A DNA stretch of 64,000 nt, taken from Gracilaria domingensis (lineage: Eukaryota; Rhodophyta; Florideophyceae; Gracilariales; Gracilariaceae). Below, piece by piece: positions 30,145 to 42,000 of this stretch. The notes beneath the pieces were generated by a model, which saw nothing but the letters and a program-made list of their open reading frames with translations, was not told the origin of the DNA and ran no database searches. Both the position numbers and the translations under genes were made by a program. Location: assembly GCA_022539475.1 (NCBI GenBank), contig VCMS01000027.1, forward strand, positions 186,001 to 250,000, written 5' to 3'. Numbering within the stretch: position 1 is the first letter of the stretch; the number at the start of each line of letters is the position of its first letter.

Positions 30145-30993
30145 AGGCCCGTATTTTCGACTCCACGACTACGCCAGATATTATAATGACTATGACTACT
30201 TGACTACAACAATTCTGTAGTAGTCACTGGAAATAGTCATAGACCTTCTCCTGGTCTTTCACTGATACATAAGACAACCAGCACGCACCGTGAGATGATC
30301 TATAGAAATACAAGCTCTATAGAGCAATCAATTTCAACCGATCGTCGACTAAAACATAGATCAATGCAACAGTGTTAATCTTTGCCCACTCTTTCAAGTT
30401 TTATCTCTATCAGCATCCATGCTGTGATCATTCACCAAGCGCAGCGGTAATGACCAACACAGAGAGTTCTTTAAATGCTTTTGCTGTTCTAAATAAGAAA
30501 GGTCACTTACAAAATGAAATAACACAGCCGTCGTTATCTCAAGCCATGCACGAGAACGCTCAAAAGCTGATCATGCGAGAAAACAAGCAGCAAATGAGCT
30601 GGAGAAAGAAGTCGAAGATTTCATCGGGTCAGGCCAAATTTTCAGTATGGACAACGCATAGAGCACGCATTGATAAGACAGAATCGAAGGCACAGTTTTA
30701 ATGCACAATTTGTGGTGACTGTGCGCTCCTTTGTTCATTCTGAGACACAAAGGCTTACGGTATCGCAGCAAACTTTGATGCATCCTAGAGCTACAGCAGT
30801 TCGCCGGACAGTTATTTTAGTATCTCGCAAAATGTTAGAGAGCTCTCCGTCCGAAACTGAGTAAAGTACCATTGATCTTTGTCTCGATGCTTCTTGTGAC
30901 TACTTTTCGACTACAAAAGAGCGACTACAGCCAAATTAGCATGACTACTTGACTTCTTAGCCTTTCAATATCGTAGTCGAAAATACGGCCCTG
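30145..30993. mobile_element. hAT-type element, 849 bp, perfect 8-bp target duplication
   Basis: Terminal inverted repeats: CAGGCCCGTATTTTCGACT at 30145 and the inverse of CAGGGCCGTATTTTCGACT ending at 30993 (one mismatch). The flanks are an exact 8-bp duplication, GTATTGAC at 30137-30144 and 30994-31001, as hAT transposition makes. Both subterminal regions are packed with GACTAC/GTAGTC repeats, typical of hAT transposase-binding sites. Inside are only short frames (for example 30372-30701) with no hAT domain, so this is a non-autonomous copy. The exact target duplication suggests it is young. Confidence 0.85.
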
Positions 30994-31001
30994 GTATTGA
31001 C

Positions 31002-31245
31002 CACTTGATTTACATGGTTTTGCATAGAAGCTTTCATCGTTGATGTGAGGTGATGGCAAATTTCCCATGTCTGTAAATTTGACATTTGTTCAAGACATAC
31101 AACGTATCCTTCCCATCTTTATTCAAAGATAGTTTTCTTTACCATAGGTGTCACATATAAAACAATAAATAGAGCTCTACGCCATTAGTTCTTGAATAAA
31201 CTGATATGTAAGATCCTTTTTCTATAGGAGTTTGTGTGATACTTG
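31002..31245. other. Short intergenic spacer
   Basis: Separates the hAT element from the 3' end of the acidic secreted-protein gene. AATAAA-like sequences occur on both strands. Nothing else seen. Confidence 0.4.
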
Positions 31246-32181
31246 TCAAGGCATGAAGACAAACAGAATGAAAAAGAAGATCGTGTCAAATTTTTGAATA
31301 ATCCTCTTCCGCTTCGTAAAAGACAAGCGATGGCAGCAAGAGCCAAACGGAGTAAAGGTTCCAGCATTACCAGCAGATGTAGCGGAGCCACAATAACCAC
31401 TAGCTCCCCCAGAGCCTCCAATCCCAAGGCCCAAAACGATTCCAGCTCTGGAACCAGAGGCTCCCTCACCAAAAATTCCAGAACCAGGTGAGAGTCCTCC
31501 AAAAAATGTCGTGTCACTGCCGAAACTCGCCGAATGGCCGGTTCCTGTTTCCGAATCTTCATCAGATCCTGAGTCTCCTACAGATTCTGAGTCTTCAGAA
31601 GGCACAGCGCCGAGGTTTGAATCGGTCGGCGGCAAGGGGGTCATTTCTGGGGTGCTATCCCCTGCTTCATCGTCACCACTATTCGCAGTATCACTCGTCA
31701 CGTCCCCGACTTCCATACAGAACACTGTGTTGTTATTGCGCACCGAACTAGAAGAAAACGAGGAGGGGGTGTCCATAATGGTCAAAACGTCTTCGTCGTG
31801 GTTGCTACTGTCATTCCCCAGAGCGTTTTGCCCGTTATCGGTCAGCTTCAGTGGGATTTGACAAATGAGCTGCTGTTCATCATTATCCGACATGCGCATG
31901 TCTCCATCGCAGCCTAAAGTGTAAAGAAGGTCTTCGTCTTGGCTCTTCTCCGGCTCCGGAGTATCATCCAAAATATCCTTACTTTGTCGATCGTACTGGT
32001 CCAGGAAGACTTGAGGTTCAAGGCCATACCATTCTCGACCAGTCGGCTCCAGTCGTACTGCTCTGTTAACTTGATGCTCGATGGAACGAAAGCAGTTGTT
32101 GAGAATGCTCAGAGAAGCAGAATATGCTTTTCGATGGACGAGGTGGACGCAGAATAAAAGCAACCAACTGATATGGGACAT
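31246..32181 (-). CDS. Putative secreted acidic protein
   Basis: A 311-residue protein from the ATG at 32181. The first 22 residues form a signal-peptide-like segment (MSHISWLLLFCVHLVHRKAY). The middle (about 65-220) is dominated by Asp, Glu and Ser, with clusters such as SEDSESVGDSGSDEDSET. After that comes a Gly/Ser-rich stretch (GLGIGGSGGASG) and a short basic then hydrophobic end. I recognise no domain. Such composition is seen in extracellular-matrix or mineral-binding proteins, but that is only analogy. The hydrophobic tail could be read-through past an unseen splice site. That it is a gene at all rests on length, an ATG and the signal peptide. Confidence 0.5.
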   Translation of the reverse strand: MSHISWLLLFCVHLVHRKAYSASLSILNNCFRSIEHQVNRAVRLEPTGREWYGLEPQVFLDQYDRQSKDILDDTPEPEKSQDEDLLYTLGCDGDMRMSDNDEQQLICQIPLKLTDNGQNALGNDSSNHDEDVLTIMDTPSSFSSSSVRNNNTVFCMEVGDVTSDTANSGDDEAGDSTPEMTPLPPTDSNLGAVPSEDSESVGDSGSDEDSETGTGHSASFGSDTTFFGGLSPGSGIFGEGASGSRAGIVLGLGIGGSGGASGYCGSATSAGNAGTFTPFGSCCHRLSFTKRKRIIQKFDTIFFFILFVFMP

Positions 32182-33480
32182 ATCTACTCCGGAGTGCTCA
32201 AATGGATTGAGAGATGACGGATGATGTTGCCCGGCTCAATACTCTCAACCTGACATGGGTGGTGGCGTAGGGGTAGGGTGGACTGCCAGCGATGACCACG
32301 ATGGATTTACAAAACAATATATGATCGACGTTTCGTCTATGATATCATTCGCGATGGTGAATGGGTAAATTCCTGGAGTTTGTGCCGTAGATGCTTTCCT
32401 ATCTCCTCGATAATTGCATAAATCGAAGCAGAATCGCTTGGTACTACGTTGAGCACAATAATTTTTCAAAGGTCATTGAAATCGTTGGATGTGCATTACG
32501 GACTGCATGCAATTTCTAGAGATTTCAAACAAGACGCATACTTTGTTTATAGCATTCAAACAAAATTGAGGAGTACAAACGGAGAATGAAAACAGCAGGG
32601 ACTGATTTTCAGTGGCAGAGTAACTTGTTCCAAACCATTATACGTTCTGCGCACGGAATCTCTTGTGTACGGTCCAAGGCTACAACGGCTCCAAGAAAGT
32701 ACTCATCCGCCGTTCAGGTTCTGAGCAGTTACCCGTCTGGAATGCGTTTCCCGATATATTTGCCCTTTCCTTCTTACCGAATAGAGACTTGTCGGACAGC
32801 ACTATTGGGGCCATTTCCAGCGCTCCAGTTGCTCAACGCTCCACAGTGATTCGCTTCGATCTCGTACGTAGGGCTTCGAATGAAGAATGAACGACTTGGG
32901 CAGTTGCGGCCGCGCACGGCAGTGAGGCCTGAGCAGTGGCGTCGCGGAGATGACACAACAGGATGGATGAGATTGCAACGTGAGGCGACAGCGTTAACTC
33001 GTATTCCACGAAGTACAGCAATTGCGCGAAAATTATGGCGAAATAAATACTGTGTAGCGTTGCCGTGCTTTCACACTCGGCTTCATCAATGCGGCGCGTA
33101 CGCGAAACCTGTTTGAGATGGGCTGGTACTTCGGTGAGGGATCGACCTGGTATCCCCACCGCTGAATGTTTTTTTTTCATAGTACGACACTTGGACAGCG
33201 AATGAACATGTTGCAGACACCCCTACATGTCAAAACGTCATTTGCGTCAACTCTGCCCACTCATCGAAGAGGCCTGTTTTCGCAGATTGGATCTGTTGTC
33301 GTATTATTACACGTGCATTCAATGAAAGATTGTTGGCGCTCCGCGCGGCATGCATTGCACGGTGTAGCTCACCAGCGATCGGATCTTCAGCGCGTGGCCG
33401 AATCGCAGCGCCCACCCGCCGGGCGTTTGCGGAGCGGCGCCGACGCTCAAGTCGCTTCGCCTGTTCGTACGTACCGAACC
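32182..33480. other. Intergenic, possible small gene remnant
   Basis: Overlapping plus-strand frames at 32586-32849 and 32663-32890 and a minus-strand frame at 32833-33180 (with ATG and one hydrophobic segment) are possible worn gene pieces, but no domain is recognisable and none can be supported over the others. From 33322 on the frame of the ankyrin gene is open. Confidence 0.35.
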
Positions 33481-36400
33481 ATGGACCGCGACATCCTGCT
33501 CTGGCGCGCCGCCACGACAGGCAATTTGCGCGAACTGCGGCATATGCTGGACAGCGGCGCAGACGTGCGCAGCGCAATCGAGGACGGTCAAAATGCGTTG
33601 CACTTGGCAGCCTGGAGCGGTCACAAAGAGGTGGTGAACGAGCTGCTGCAACGCAGCGCCGACGTTTACACCACAGACAGATACAGTCAGAATGCGTTTC
33701 ATCTTGCCGCCCTGCGGGGACACATACACATTGTGGAAGAGCTGCTGCGGCACAGCACCGATGCGCGCGATTCAGCCAACGATAGCGGCAAAGCGCTGCA
33801 TAAAGCCGCTCGCTTTGGAGATGTGGACAATGTGAGAAAGCTGTTGCTGGGTGGCGCTGACGTGCACAGCGCAAACGAGTACGGCTGGACTGCGTTGCAT
33901 TTTGCCGCGATCAACGCCCACGCGGGCGTTGTCAAAGAGCTCCTAGAGCGCAGCGCTGACGTTCACAATGCCAACACATGTGGGGCCAATGTGCTGCATT
34001 TTGCAGCCTCGGGAGGAGACATAAACATCGTGAGAGAGCTGTGGATCCACGAAGCAGATCTGAACAGTGCAACCAAAGCAGGTGAAAACGCGTTGCACGT
34101 CGCCGCCGGACGAGGACACATGGAGGTGGTTAACGAGCTGCTGCAGCGCGGCGCCGACGTACACAGCTCAGACAGTATTGGTCAGAATGCGTTGCACAAA
34201 GCGGCCGGCATCGGACACACGGAGGTGGTTAAGGAGCTGCTGCAGCGCGGCGCCGACGTGCACAGCTCAGACGAATTTGGTCAGAACGCGTTGCACAAAG
34301 CGGCCGGGGACGGACACACAGAGGTGGTTAACGAGCTGCTGCAGCGCGGCGCCGACGTGCACAGCACAGACGAATTTGGTCAGAACGCGTTGCACAAAGC
34401 GGCCGGGGACGGACACACACAGGTGGTTAACGAGCTGCTGCAGCGCGGCACCGACGTGCACAGCTCAGACAATGACGGTGAGAACGCGTTGCACAAAGCG
34501 GCCTTTAACGGACACACGGAGGTGGTTAAGGAGCTGCTGCAGCGCGGCGCCGACGTGCACAGCTCAGACGAATTTGGTCAGAACGCGTTGCACAAAGCGG
34601 CCGGGGACGGACACACAGAGGTGGTTAACGAGCTGCTGCAGCGCGGCGGACAAACGGAGGTGGTTAACGAGCTGCTGCAGCGCGGCGCCGACGTGCACAG
34701 CTCAGACAATTACGGTTGGAACGCGTTGCATCACGCGGCCTCGCACGGACACATGAACGTTGCCATCGCACTGTTACATGCCGGTGCTGCTATAGACGGC
34801 CGAGCGAAAGTAGGCGTAACTGCGCTCCATATTGCAGCACGTGGGGGTCACACGCAGCTGGCCGCCATGCTCTGGCGTGCCGGCGCCGACCCGTTTCAGA
34901 GGGATTACTTGATGCGCTCTGCGCGTGGGTCACTGAAGGACAAAGACAGACAGCTCTTCGACCAAATGCGCGCCGGACGCGTGAACCAACCGACGCTGCC
35001 GCCTCTTCTTCCAGCCGCCATTGCTACTCCCGCTTCTCCCCCCACTCCGTTACAACACGCTCTGCAGTCTGTACTGCAAATGTCGATGGCCGCTTCTGAA
35101 GCTTGCACAACACTCATAAGCAAGCAGAACTGCTCTCGCTCGCTGCCCGAGTGGAAAGCCGCTCATGACCTTCTTGTACTCGCCGTCACCGACAATCAAA
35201 TCCACTCCGAGCACCGTGACGGCGACCTCTACTTCTGGAAGGACCAGCTGTACTGCACCGTAACCGATCTTCCCATAATCAGCCCTCCAGACAAGCATAT
35301 AGTGTTTAACTGCCTTCACCAAGCGGAACAACTCAACCTCATTCACTCGGCTGACGCATACATTCAGGGTATTCACTTGAGTCAATCTGTCAACTCGGAG
35401 CTTTCTGTGCTCAAGGAAGCATGCATCATGCTCTTCGATCGCCTCTTGTCATTGGAAACAACGATAGACGACCTGCGAGCTGCGTTCGCTGCGTACCGCC
35501 AGCAGCAGTTGTATTGCAATGCCATTGCCATAGCGTTGAAGCTCATTCCAATCGCCGGAGGAGCGGTCGCAAACGCTCTCGAAGTCGCTGCCGAGCTTTG
35601 TGGAGAACTATCTGGTGCCGATGTCATCGAATACTCCTTATCGACAGCCTGTGCCATTCTGGAACAATGCAACTTTTCAAAACTACCGCAGAGCAAGCAA
35701 GCACAAATTGTGAACGTCTTTGAGGAGTACGGCTTCACCATGGAACAGGTGCAATGTCTGTTTCAAAGCCGGACAAGTGTCGCCGTCGTGAATATCCCCC
35801 CGCTCTCTGTGAGAATGTCTCTGCTGAATACACTCATCAAGATGCTTCGGATGATACGGATTTTGTTGAGGGTGATCAGAAGGAAAGTGGAACTGATAGT
35901 TGTGAAATTGGTCAGGATGAGGATGGTTGCCATGAAGTAGATTCTGTTTCGGATGGCAAAGAGAGTGATGGTGAACAACAAGAACAGCCCAACATCAACC
36001 GATACGATTCAATGTGCGCATCGACCGAGTTTGCAAGGAGTTGGACACACTATGTTTTGGCGGATGCCAAGGACAGGGAACAGTTGTTTGGTGGTTGGAA
36101 TGAGTGCTTGAATCGCCTGCTGCAGCGCGAGAAGGTGTCACCACGCACTCTGAACGATGGAACGTCATCCAGCATTTCCAGATTCACGAACAACGCGAGA
36201 CGATTTGTACAGAGTGAAATGCATCCAAGCGAGATGAAAATCGGATTCAAGTTAAGGATGGTGCAGTTTGTGCATGAATATGTACAGCAGGATGGCAATG
36301 AGGCAACAGTAAGCGCCCGCAGTTCGCAGACGGCAATAATCGAAATGGCAAACGAATGGAGTCAGTTCATTTTCGGTTCACACGATGAGGAGACTGAATT

Positions 36401-36629
36401 GCGATCGCGCTTGACCGAGTGCTTGGTTCAGTATCTGGAAGGATATTGTGTTTGTCCGCAGTCCCTGAAGTTCGGATCGACGTCAGATATCTGCGAAGTA
36501 CAGAAGGGCGTGGAAGAGTTTGTTGAGGACAAGCTGGGGGAAGAAATGACGACGTCCGGGTATTACATGCGGCTCACGCTCTTCGTGAGACAGTTCTCGG
36601 AAGGTGGTGGAATGGCAGCCAGAGCGTGA
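33481..36629 (+). CDS. Ankyrin-repeat protein, probably two exons
   Basis: The first frame encodes about 14 ankyrin repeats from the start to about residue 475, the best reading NALHKAAGDGHTEVVNELLQ. A linker and helical region follow, with a glycine-containing hydrophobic stretch (AIALKLIPIAGGAVANALEV). I chose the ATG at 33481 (MDRDILLWRAATTG); an in-frame ATG at 33322 is possible. That frame runs to 35940 but turns basic and repetitive after 35750, while a sensible frame opens at 35754-36629. A 65-nt intron at 35749-35813 (CAG|GTGCAA ... CTGTGAG|AAT, phase 0) joins them into a 1027-residue protein: exon 1 33481-35748, exon 2 35814-36629. Exon 2 encodes an acidic linker and two related ~85-residue repeats (EFARSWTHYV..., EMANEWSQFI...). 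A frameshift, or two separate genes, is the alternative. Confidence 0.65.
34090..34720 (+). repeat. Tandem 99-bp ankyrin units and a 39-bp duplication
   Basis: Repeats 7 to 12 of the ankyrin gene are nearly identical at DNA level with a 99-bp period (33 codons), showing recent unequal exchange. In the twelfth unit 39 bp are duplicated: GAGGTGGTTAACGAGCTGCT starts at 34618 and again at 34657. This inserts 13 residues and breaks the 33-residue rhythm without shifting the frame. Confidence 0.8.
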
Positions 36630-37129
36630 GCGCTTGACGCATGGCGCGCAGCGTCTACAACTGGACGGGCGCGGCCATAGAGGTGATCTGCGGGAACTAT
36701 GCATCGCGTGACGCGCGTTGCAACGGCACGGGTTGGCTGGAGCAAACGCGACGGGGGGCGGGAAGGAGGCGGTCGGATGCGGCGTGAGCTCAAGAGCGGC
36801 CTCGAGAAGAGCGCCACGAGCGGACTCTGCCCAAGCGGAGCTCCGCGCGGTGTACACTGGACTCCAGTGACTGGAGAGACGTTGGCACTGTGGACATATC
36901 GCCGTCTCGTTTTGTTCCTTATGACCAGGCGTCACTCGAGTGTCGCACTGGTGGGTGCGAATGAGGAGCTAACTGTGGGAAGGGAATGTTGAGGAACAGG
37001 ATGAGGAACAGAACGAGAGGCTTGAGCGCCCGCAATCATCTGGTGATAAAGCAACACTGACAGGCAGGTATTGGCTGGCGGCGCGGCGAATGCAATGACG
37101 CACACACAAGCATCGAAAACGTTTCACCG
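36630..37129. other. Intergenic, no gene seen
   Basis: About 500 bp after the ankyrin gene. GC content rises toward the pseudogene at 37130. No supported frame. Confidence 0.4.
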
Positions 37130-37690
37130 ACAAGGCCCTGCGCGCGGGAGCTCGCCCGATCGCGCGCCGAAGGGCCGTCGATCGCATCGTCTCATCGGGG
37201 CCGTGCAGCGGAGGGCCTGCCTGCGTGCGTTGGCAATGTTACCTACGCATTCCGCGAAATTGATATGGCAGAGTGGCGTTCGATCGCGCTCGTTTTGCCT
37301 TCCACCCCGTTTGCTGTCAGACGCGCACAGAGCCTCAGCGGCGTGGCGCCGACGCCCCAGCCGCTTCGCCTGTACGCACGCACCGAAGCGCGGGCAGCGG
37401 CGCCGAGCGCTGGAGAGCCGCGCGGGAAGGCAGTTTGCGCGCAGCGCTGCAGATGCTGGGCGGCGGCGCAGAGCGCCGACAAACTGGGTGGGAACGCGTC
37501 GCTTGTCGCGGCGTTGAACGGACGGCCGGAGGCGGCGGTCGAACTGCGGCAACGCGGCGCCGACGCGCAGAGCGCCGGCACGCCCGGTCAGAACGCGCTG
37601 CACCGCGCGGCGCGGAACAGACCGATGGAGGTGGTGGACGAGCTGCCGGCGCAGAGCTCGCCGAGGCGGCCAGGCGGCGGCATCATGGCT
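37130..37690 (+). pseudogene. GC-rich ankyrin paralog, broken
   Basis: Degraded copy of the 5' part of the ankyrin gene at 33481. One frame reads GADAPAASPVRTHRS, matching GADAQVASPVRTYRT just before the intact gene's start, then REGSLRAALQMLGGGAE. A frameshift at about 37450-37480 moves the match to a second frame: DKLGGNASLVAALNGRPE, then GADAQSAGTPGQNALHRAA and MEVVDELPAQ. Two to three repeats are recognisable before homology ends at about 37650. The copy has become extremely GC-rich compared with the intact gene. Confidence 0.65.
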
Positions 37691-38160
37691 TGTGAGAGGG
37701 GTGGCGAACGCTGGTCGCTCCCGACGATCGCGGGCGCGCGAGAGCGTTGGCGCGGACGCGCAAGGGCGGCGGCAGTGAGGCCATGCGGAGCACGCTTCGC
37801 GCGGGCGCGCGGCGCGCGGCGAGGGACGCGGTCTGCTGCGCGCTGCGAAGACGCGGCCGAGCGGCGCAGCGCGGCGGGGGGGCGCGCCACGCGCGGGGTT
37901 CGTCGCGCGTTGGACGCGGCGGCGGAGGCGCGCCGCGGGTGTGGCGCTGCGGGAGCGCGACGGCGGCGCGGAGCGCGGCGGCGGCGCGGCGAGTGGCGGC
38001 GGCGCTCGGCGGGGGGGCTGCGCGAGCGCGGATGAGAGAGCGCGCAGCGGGCGTGTCAGGGCGACGCGAGCAGCAGCTTCGCGCGGCGCGGCCGGCGGCG
38101 GCGCTCGCGCCGTGCACGCGACTGACTCGGCTCGCACGTGGACACATGTCTTTTGAAAAG
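37691..38160. other. Extremely GC-rich non-coding tract
   Basis: Made almost wholly of GCG/GGC-like words, so all six frames stay open by composition alone (a 414-codon minus frame crosses it). No domain is seen in any frame. It continues the ankyrin pseudogene and stops abruptly near 38160, where composition returns to normal. Confidence 0.5.
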
Positions 38161-39058
38161 ACTCTTTTTCATTCTTGAGGAGCCCGAGCGTTCCTCGCCG
38201 TCCTCCGCATCCGTTTCCACACGTTTCCACCGTCTCCAGCCCCTCCTTTGCTGTTGCTGTAGAAAAGCGTCGCAAGACGTGTGTGAGAGGTAACCGTGTA
38301 ACAGTACGCACGGGGTACCTCCTGTATGCTCTGATCAACGCATCTCGCGTCGTGCTCCAAAACATCAACGCACAGACGAACAGTTACATAATGTACGCGT
38401 GTGTTCCGTGTGCGGCTGCAAATTGCTCTCGTGATGGAAACGTACCCAGTCATGCGACAACACGTAAGTTAGATGGAATTGCATCCGCAATGAGATCTTG
38501 CCCGAGACTTGCCAGATTCGTAGACGTCCACCTTCTTCGTCATCAAAGCTTCAATATCGGCGCTGTCATATCTCGCATTCGGCTACCACTTTCTCACGAC
38601 GTCCAACAATACGAGTCAGGCTGCGCAACGTAGCGATGCGATGAGCTGTCTCGATAGGATCTAAAAAACAACATCTTCATTCCAGATATGTCTCGCACAT
38701 TGTTGACGCATGCGTTCTAATCTTGTGACCCAGCTGTCCCCATCACCAGCCGCACTTGTTCAGCATGTCTGAAGCCAATCGCATGCCGTTTATAAATTTC
38801 CGAACTTAGAAACACTTGGCCACCTCGATAGCAAGGCGCCGATTGACTGATAGAGAGTCTGCCCATCCCATGAGACAGTCCCACAACGGGTGTCTTACTC
38901 AGCCACTCGAGCCGGAGTTCCCCCGACGCACAACACAAACAAGTCTTGTTTTTTGTTGTTTTGCTTGACGTCGCGTTAAACGGTTATCCCTAGCCTTTTT
39001 TTGGTGCAATTGCCGAAGGTAGAGTGCTACTGTCGTACTGTACACACCGCTGTCCGTG
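38161..39058. other. Intergenic DNA upstream of family M copy E
   Basis: No supported gene. Between 38395 and 38460 there is faint similarity to the duplicated family M upstream block (GTGCGGCTGC ... GTGATGGAAACG ... CAGTCATGCG), so copy E may have come with part of it. The promoter of E must lie here. Confidence 0.4.
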
Positions 39059-42000
39059 ATGAATGCATCCGCATTCGTTGCATCGGAAGAAACAACAAAC
39101 ACAATTTGTGAGTTGATCGACAGCCAATGCGCATTAAATCGTTCAGAACAGCCTGCAATCGTCATATCTGCCTACTTCGCCGTCTTTCTGCCATGGGGTA
39201 TCCTCGCGTTGGTTGACATGATCAACGAACGTTGGAAACCCATTTGGAAAGTGTTTGCTCAAAGTGCTTTTCAGCTTTTCATCGCAGTTCCAACGATTGG
39301 ATACACCATTTACTACATTGAACTTCAAAGGATCGACCGCGACTACAAGGAGATGTGTGCCGCCATTGTGGCAGTTTGTCTGTCTGCTATCCACTTTTTC
39401 CGCACGGGATGGGGATTGTGGCAGGCCTACAAGTATTGGAAATGGATAAAAGACTGCTTGTGGCATCTGCACCGACATGGTTACGAACTGAAAGACGTTG
39501 AAAAGGAAACTCGTGTGGAGAGGTACAAAAGTCGAACAAAGCGATTCCTTCTAAAAACCAGGCAGTCTATAGAACCTGAAAGTCTGTCGGATACCAAGCT
39601 ACTACATAAGCTGTCCATGTCAATGAGGGTAAACAGCTCTGTTATTGATAACGAATTCTTTGAATGTGATGTCCCCTTCGATGTCAATTTGTCAATCTTG
39701 CTTTCCCCGAGGAAATGGTTCTCGTCAAAACAGCCATGGTTAACGCCTAGACACCCTAAAGATTCGTGGATGAGATACATTGTTCCTTTTCTCGCACAGT
39801 ATGGAAGACGATGGCTTCATGATTCTATGAAAGCTACAAAACTCGTGCGTAGGGGGCATTTCTCAAATTCCAGTGGGATCTCGATGGGTCACTTCGTGAG
39901 TTATGCAACGATGCTGATATGGGACTCACCCAGTAAGTTCGATGGCCAGCGCACTGCGTACAACTGGTCAAACACGTGGTCTTCTGTCCTCCTCCACAAA
40001 GAAACTGAGCGATATATCAAACTCGATTGCGGAGTAGGAATGCCCTTTGGGTCTAAACCAAACAAATACACGTTTTATCTGCCGACGTTTCCTATGCGCG
40101 AGTCAAAAATCAAACGTCTTGTCGACAGTCTACCAGATCAATTATTCGAAACAAGCGACCGAGAAAAGATGAAGGTAGGGATCATTCAACAGATTAGTGG
40201 CAGTGACTTGGACAACTTTATAGGTTTCCTTAATCCAGACGTACAGGAACCACCTTGGGAGGCAAATGTTTCCTCCCGATCGCACAGTTCCCCGACCACT
40301 GAAGTAATACTTGGTACGAGCGGCTCAAAACGGCGGGAAGTGGATGATGACGTATCTGATGCGGAAGGAAACAGAGAGGCAAAGGACAGAAGTAGGAGAG
40401 AAGCTCAATCAAATGAAGATTTTATTGATAAGGATAGGATTGGAATTACTGGTATTTCAGACAAAGTGGAAAGAGAGCTTGAATGTCTGTTGAGCCTTGG
40501 TGTTGAAGCTTCTCTGCAAGGCAGCCTCACAAACCGTTATACAGATATATGGTCTCTAGGAAGGGTTGTTAATGAAAAGTTCTCAGATTCCGACAATATC
40601 ATCGGCAGTTTTCTCAGTTTGAACCGCAGATTGAACCCCAAGCTTCCGTCGTTTCCGTCCGAAAAACGGGTTTTGCAGTTCACTCTCCATTTGGAAAACA
40701 TATTCGCCACCTACGGTGGTAGGGAGTCTGTTAGTTATCCAGAAACGCCCAATGACGAAGATCAAGATCATTATTACAACGAACTTTGCCGACGCTCCAG
40801 AACACCTCGCAGGGTGTTTGAAAAGGATAACGTGAAACCGCAATGTGCTTTTGAATCATATTATTGGGAATTGTGGAAATTGCCGAGATGTTTACCACCG
40901 GCTTTTGGAGATGTTGATATCCAAAAATGCTTACGTCTATTTGAGAAGAATAGGATCGGAGGGTTAAAGTTTATAGGGTACATGATGGAGATCGTGCGTA
41001 ACGGCTTGGCGAAATGGACTGAGAAAACTGTTGGAGAGGCCATGGATACCGAATTGTGGAGTCCAACCCTTGGAATACCTTCGGCGAATGTTGAATTTGA
41101 TGCAAGCGACGAATTTCGCAAACGGATGATGGGCGATATAGGCTTCTATTTCCTCTACAACAAGAATGGACGTCCCAGTGAAGCATTGTGTGTTCATGTT
41201 CTGTGGGAGTGTCAAAAGTATCTTGTGGAAGCGATTAATAGTAACGTGTATGGACCGTCGAACTTGGAGCTAGTGTTATTGTGTATACTAGGTTTCCCGG
41301 CTTTAACAGTTGAGGTCGGATTAGGATGGACTTTTACGCCTCGTCGATTCCTGCAAAGTCACAATGTGAGGGCGGAAATTTCTATAAGTGCCGTTGGGGA
41401 CAACGTAAGGATTCGGATGGATCTCACTCTCATTGACGTATCCGGGCTCGCATTGCGGAACTTTCCCTTCAAGTTTATTTGGGCAGAGTGGATTCATAGT
41501 TTTGAAGCATGTATGAAAGTTTTGACGTATGATTATGATGAAGGAGAGCTCAGTGAAGCTCGTACAGATAAGGTATCCGTACATCACGACCTCAGACAAG
41601 GAGAGCCATCTTCGGATGCAGAGTTCGTCACAAACTGTGCTGAAGAAGGCAGCTCAAAGGGCGATTCGGTTGCAATGCACGAGAGAGGTGCAATCGTTGG
41701 TGATACTGAAGACCAGATTGAGAGAGCAGAGGGTGGAAATAAGAGAGATTCGATAACAGCAAATGAAAATGCGTCTGATGAGAAGGATGCTACGGGAATG
41801 GATGAACAGCATGTCAAGTGCTCATGCAAGCGTAATCGGTACAGACTGAACCAAAGGGGGAAGCGCATTTACATCAAAGGCACTCAGAAGTACTTCTGGG
41901 AATGGGAGGGATGGAAAGCACAGGAGGCGTTCGGGAGTGACAGATATCCCATATTATATGAGGAGAGTAGCAACGTCGGCGGCGAGAACGTGGAGCAGGA

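Noticed and set aside
37124..38368. A 414-codon open frame on the minus strand across the GC-rich tract
   Set aside because: All frames are open there because GC-rich words rarely make stops; composition is Ala/Arg/Pro repeats and no domain is seen.
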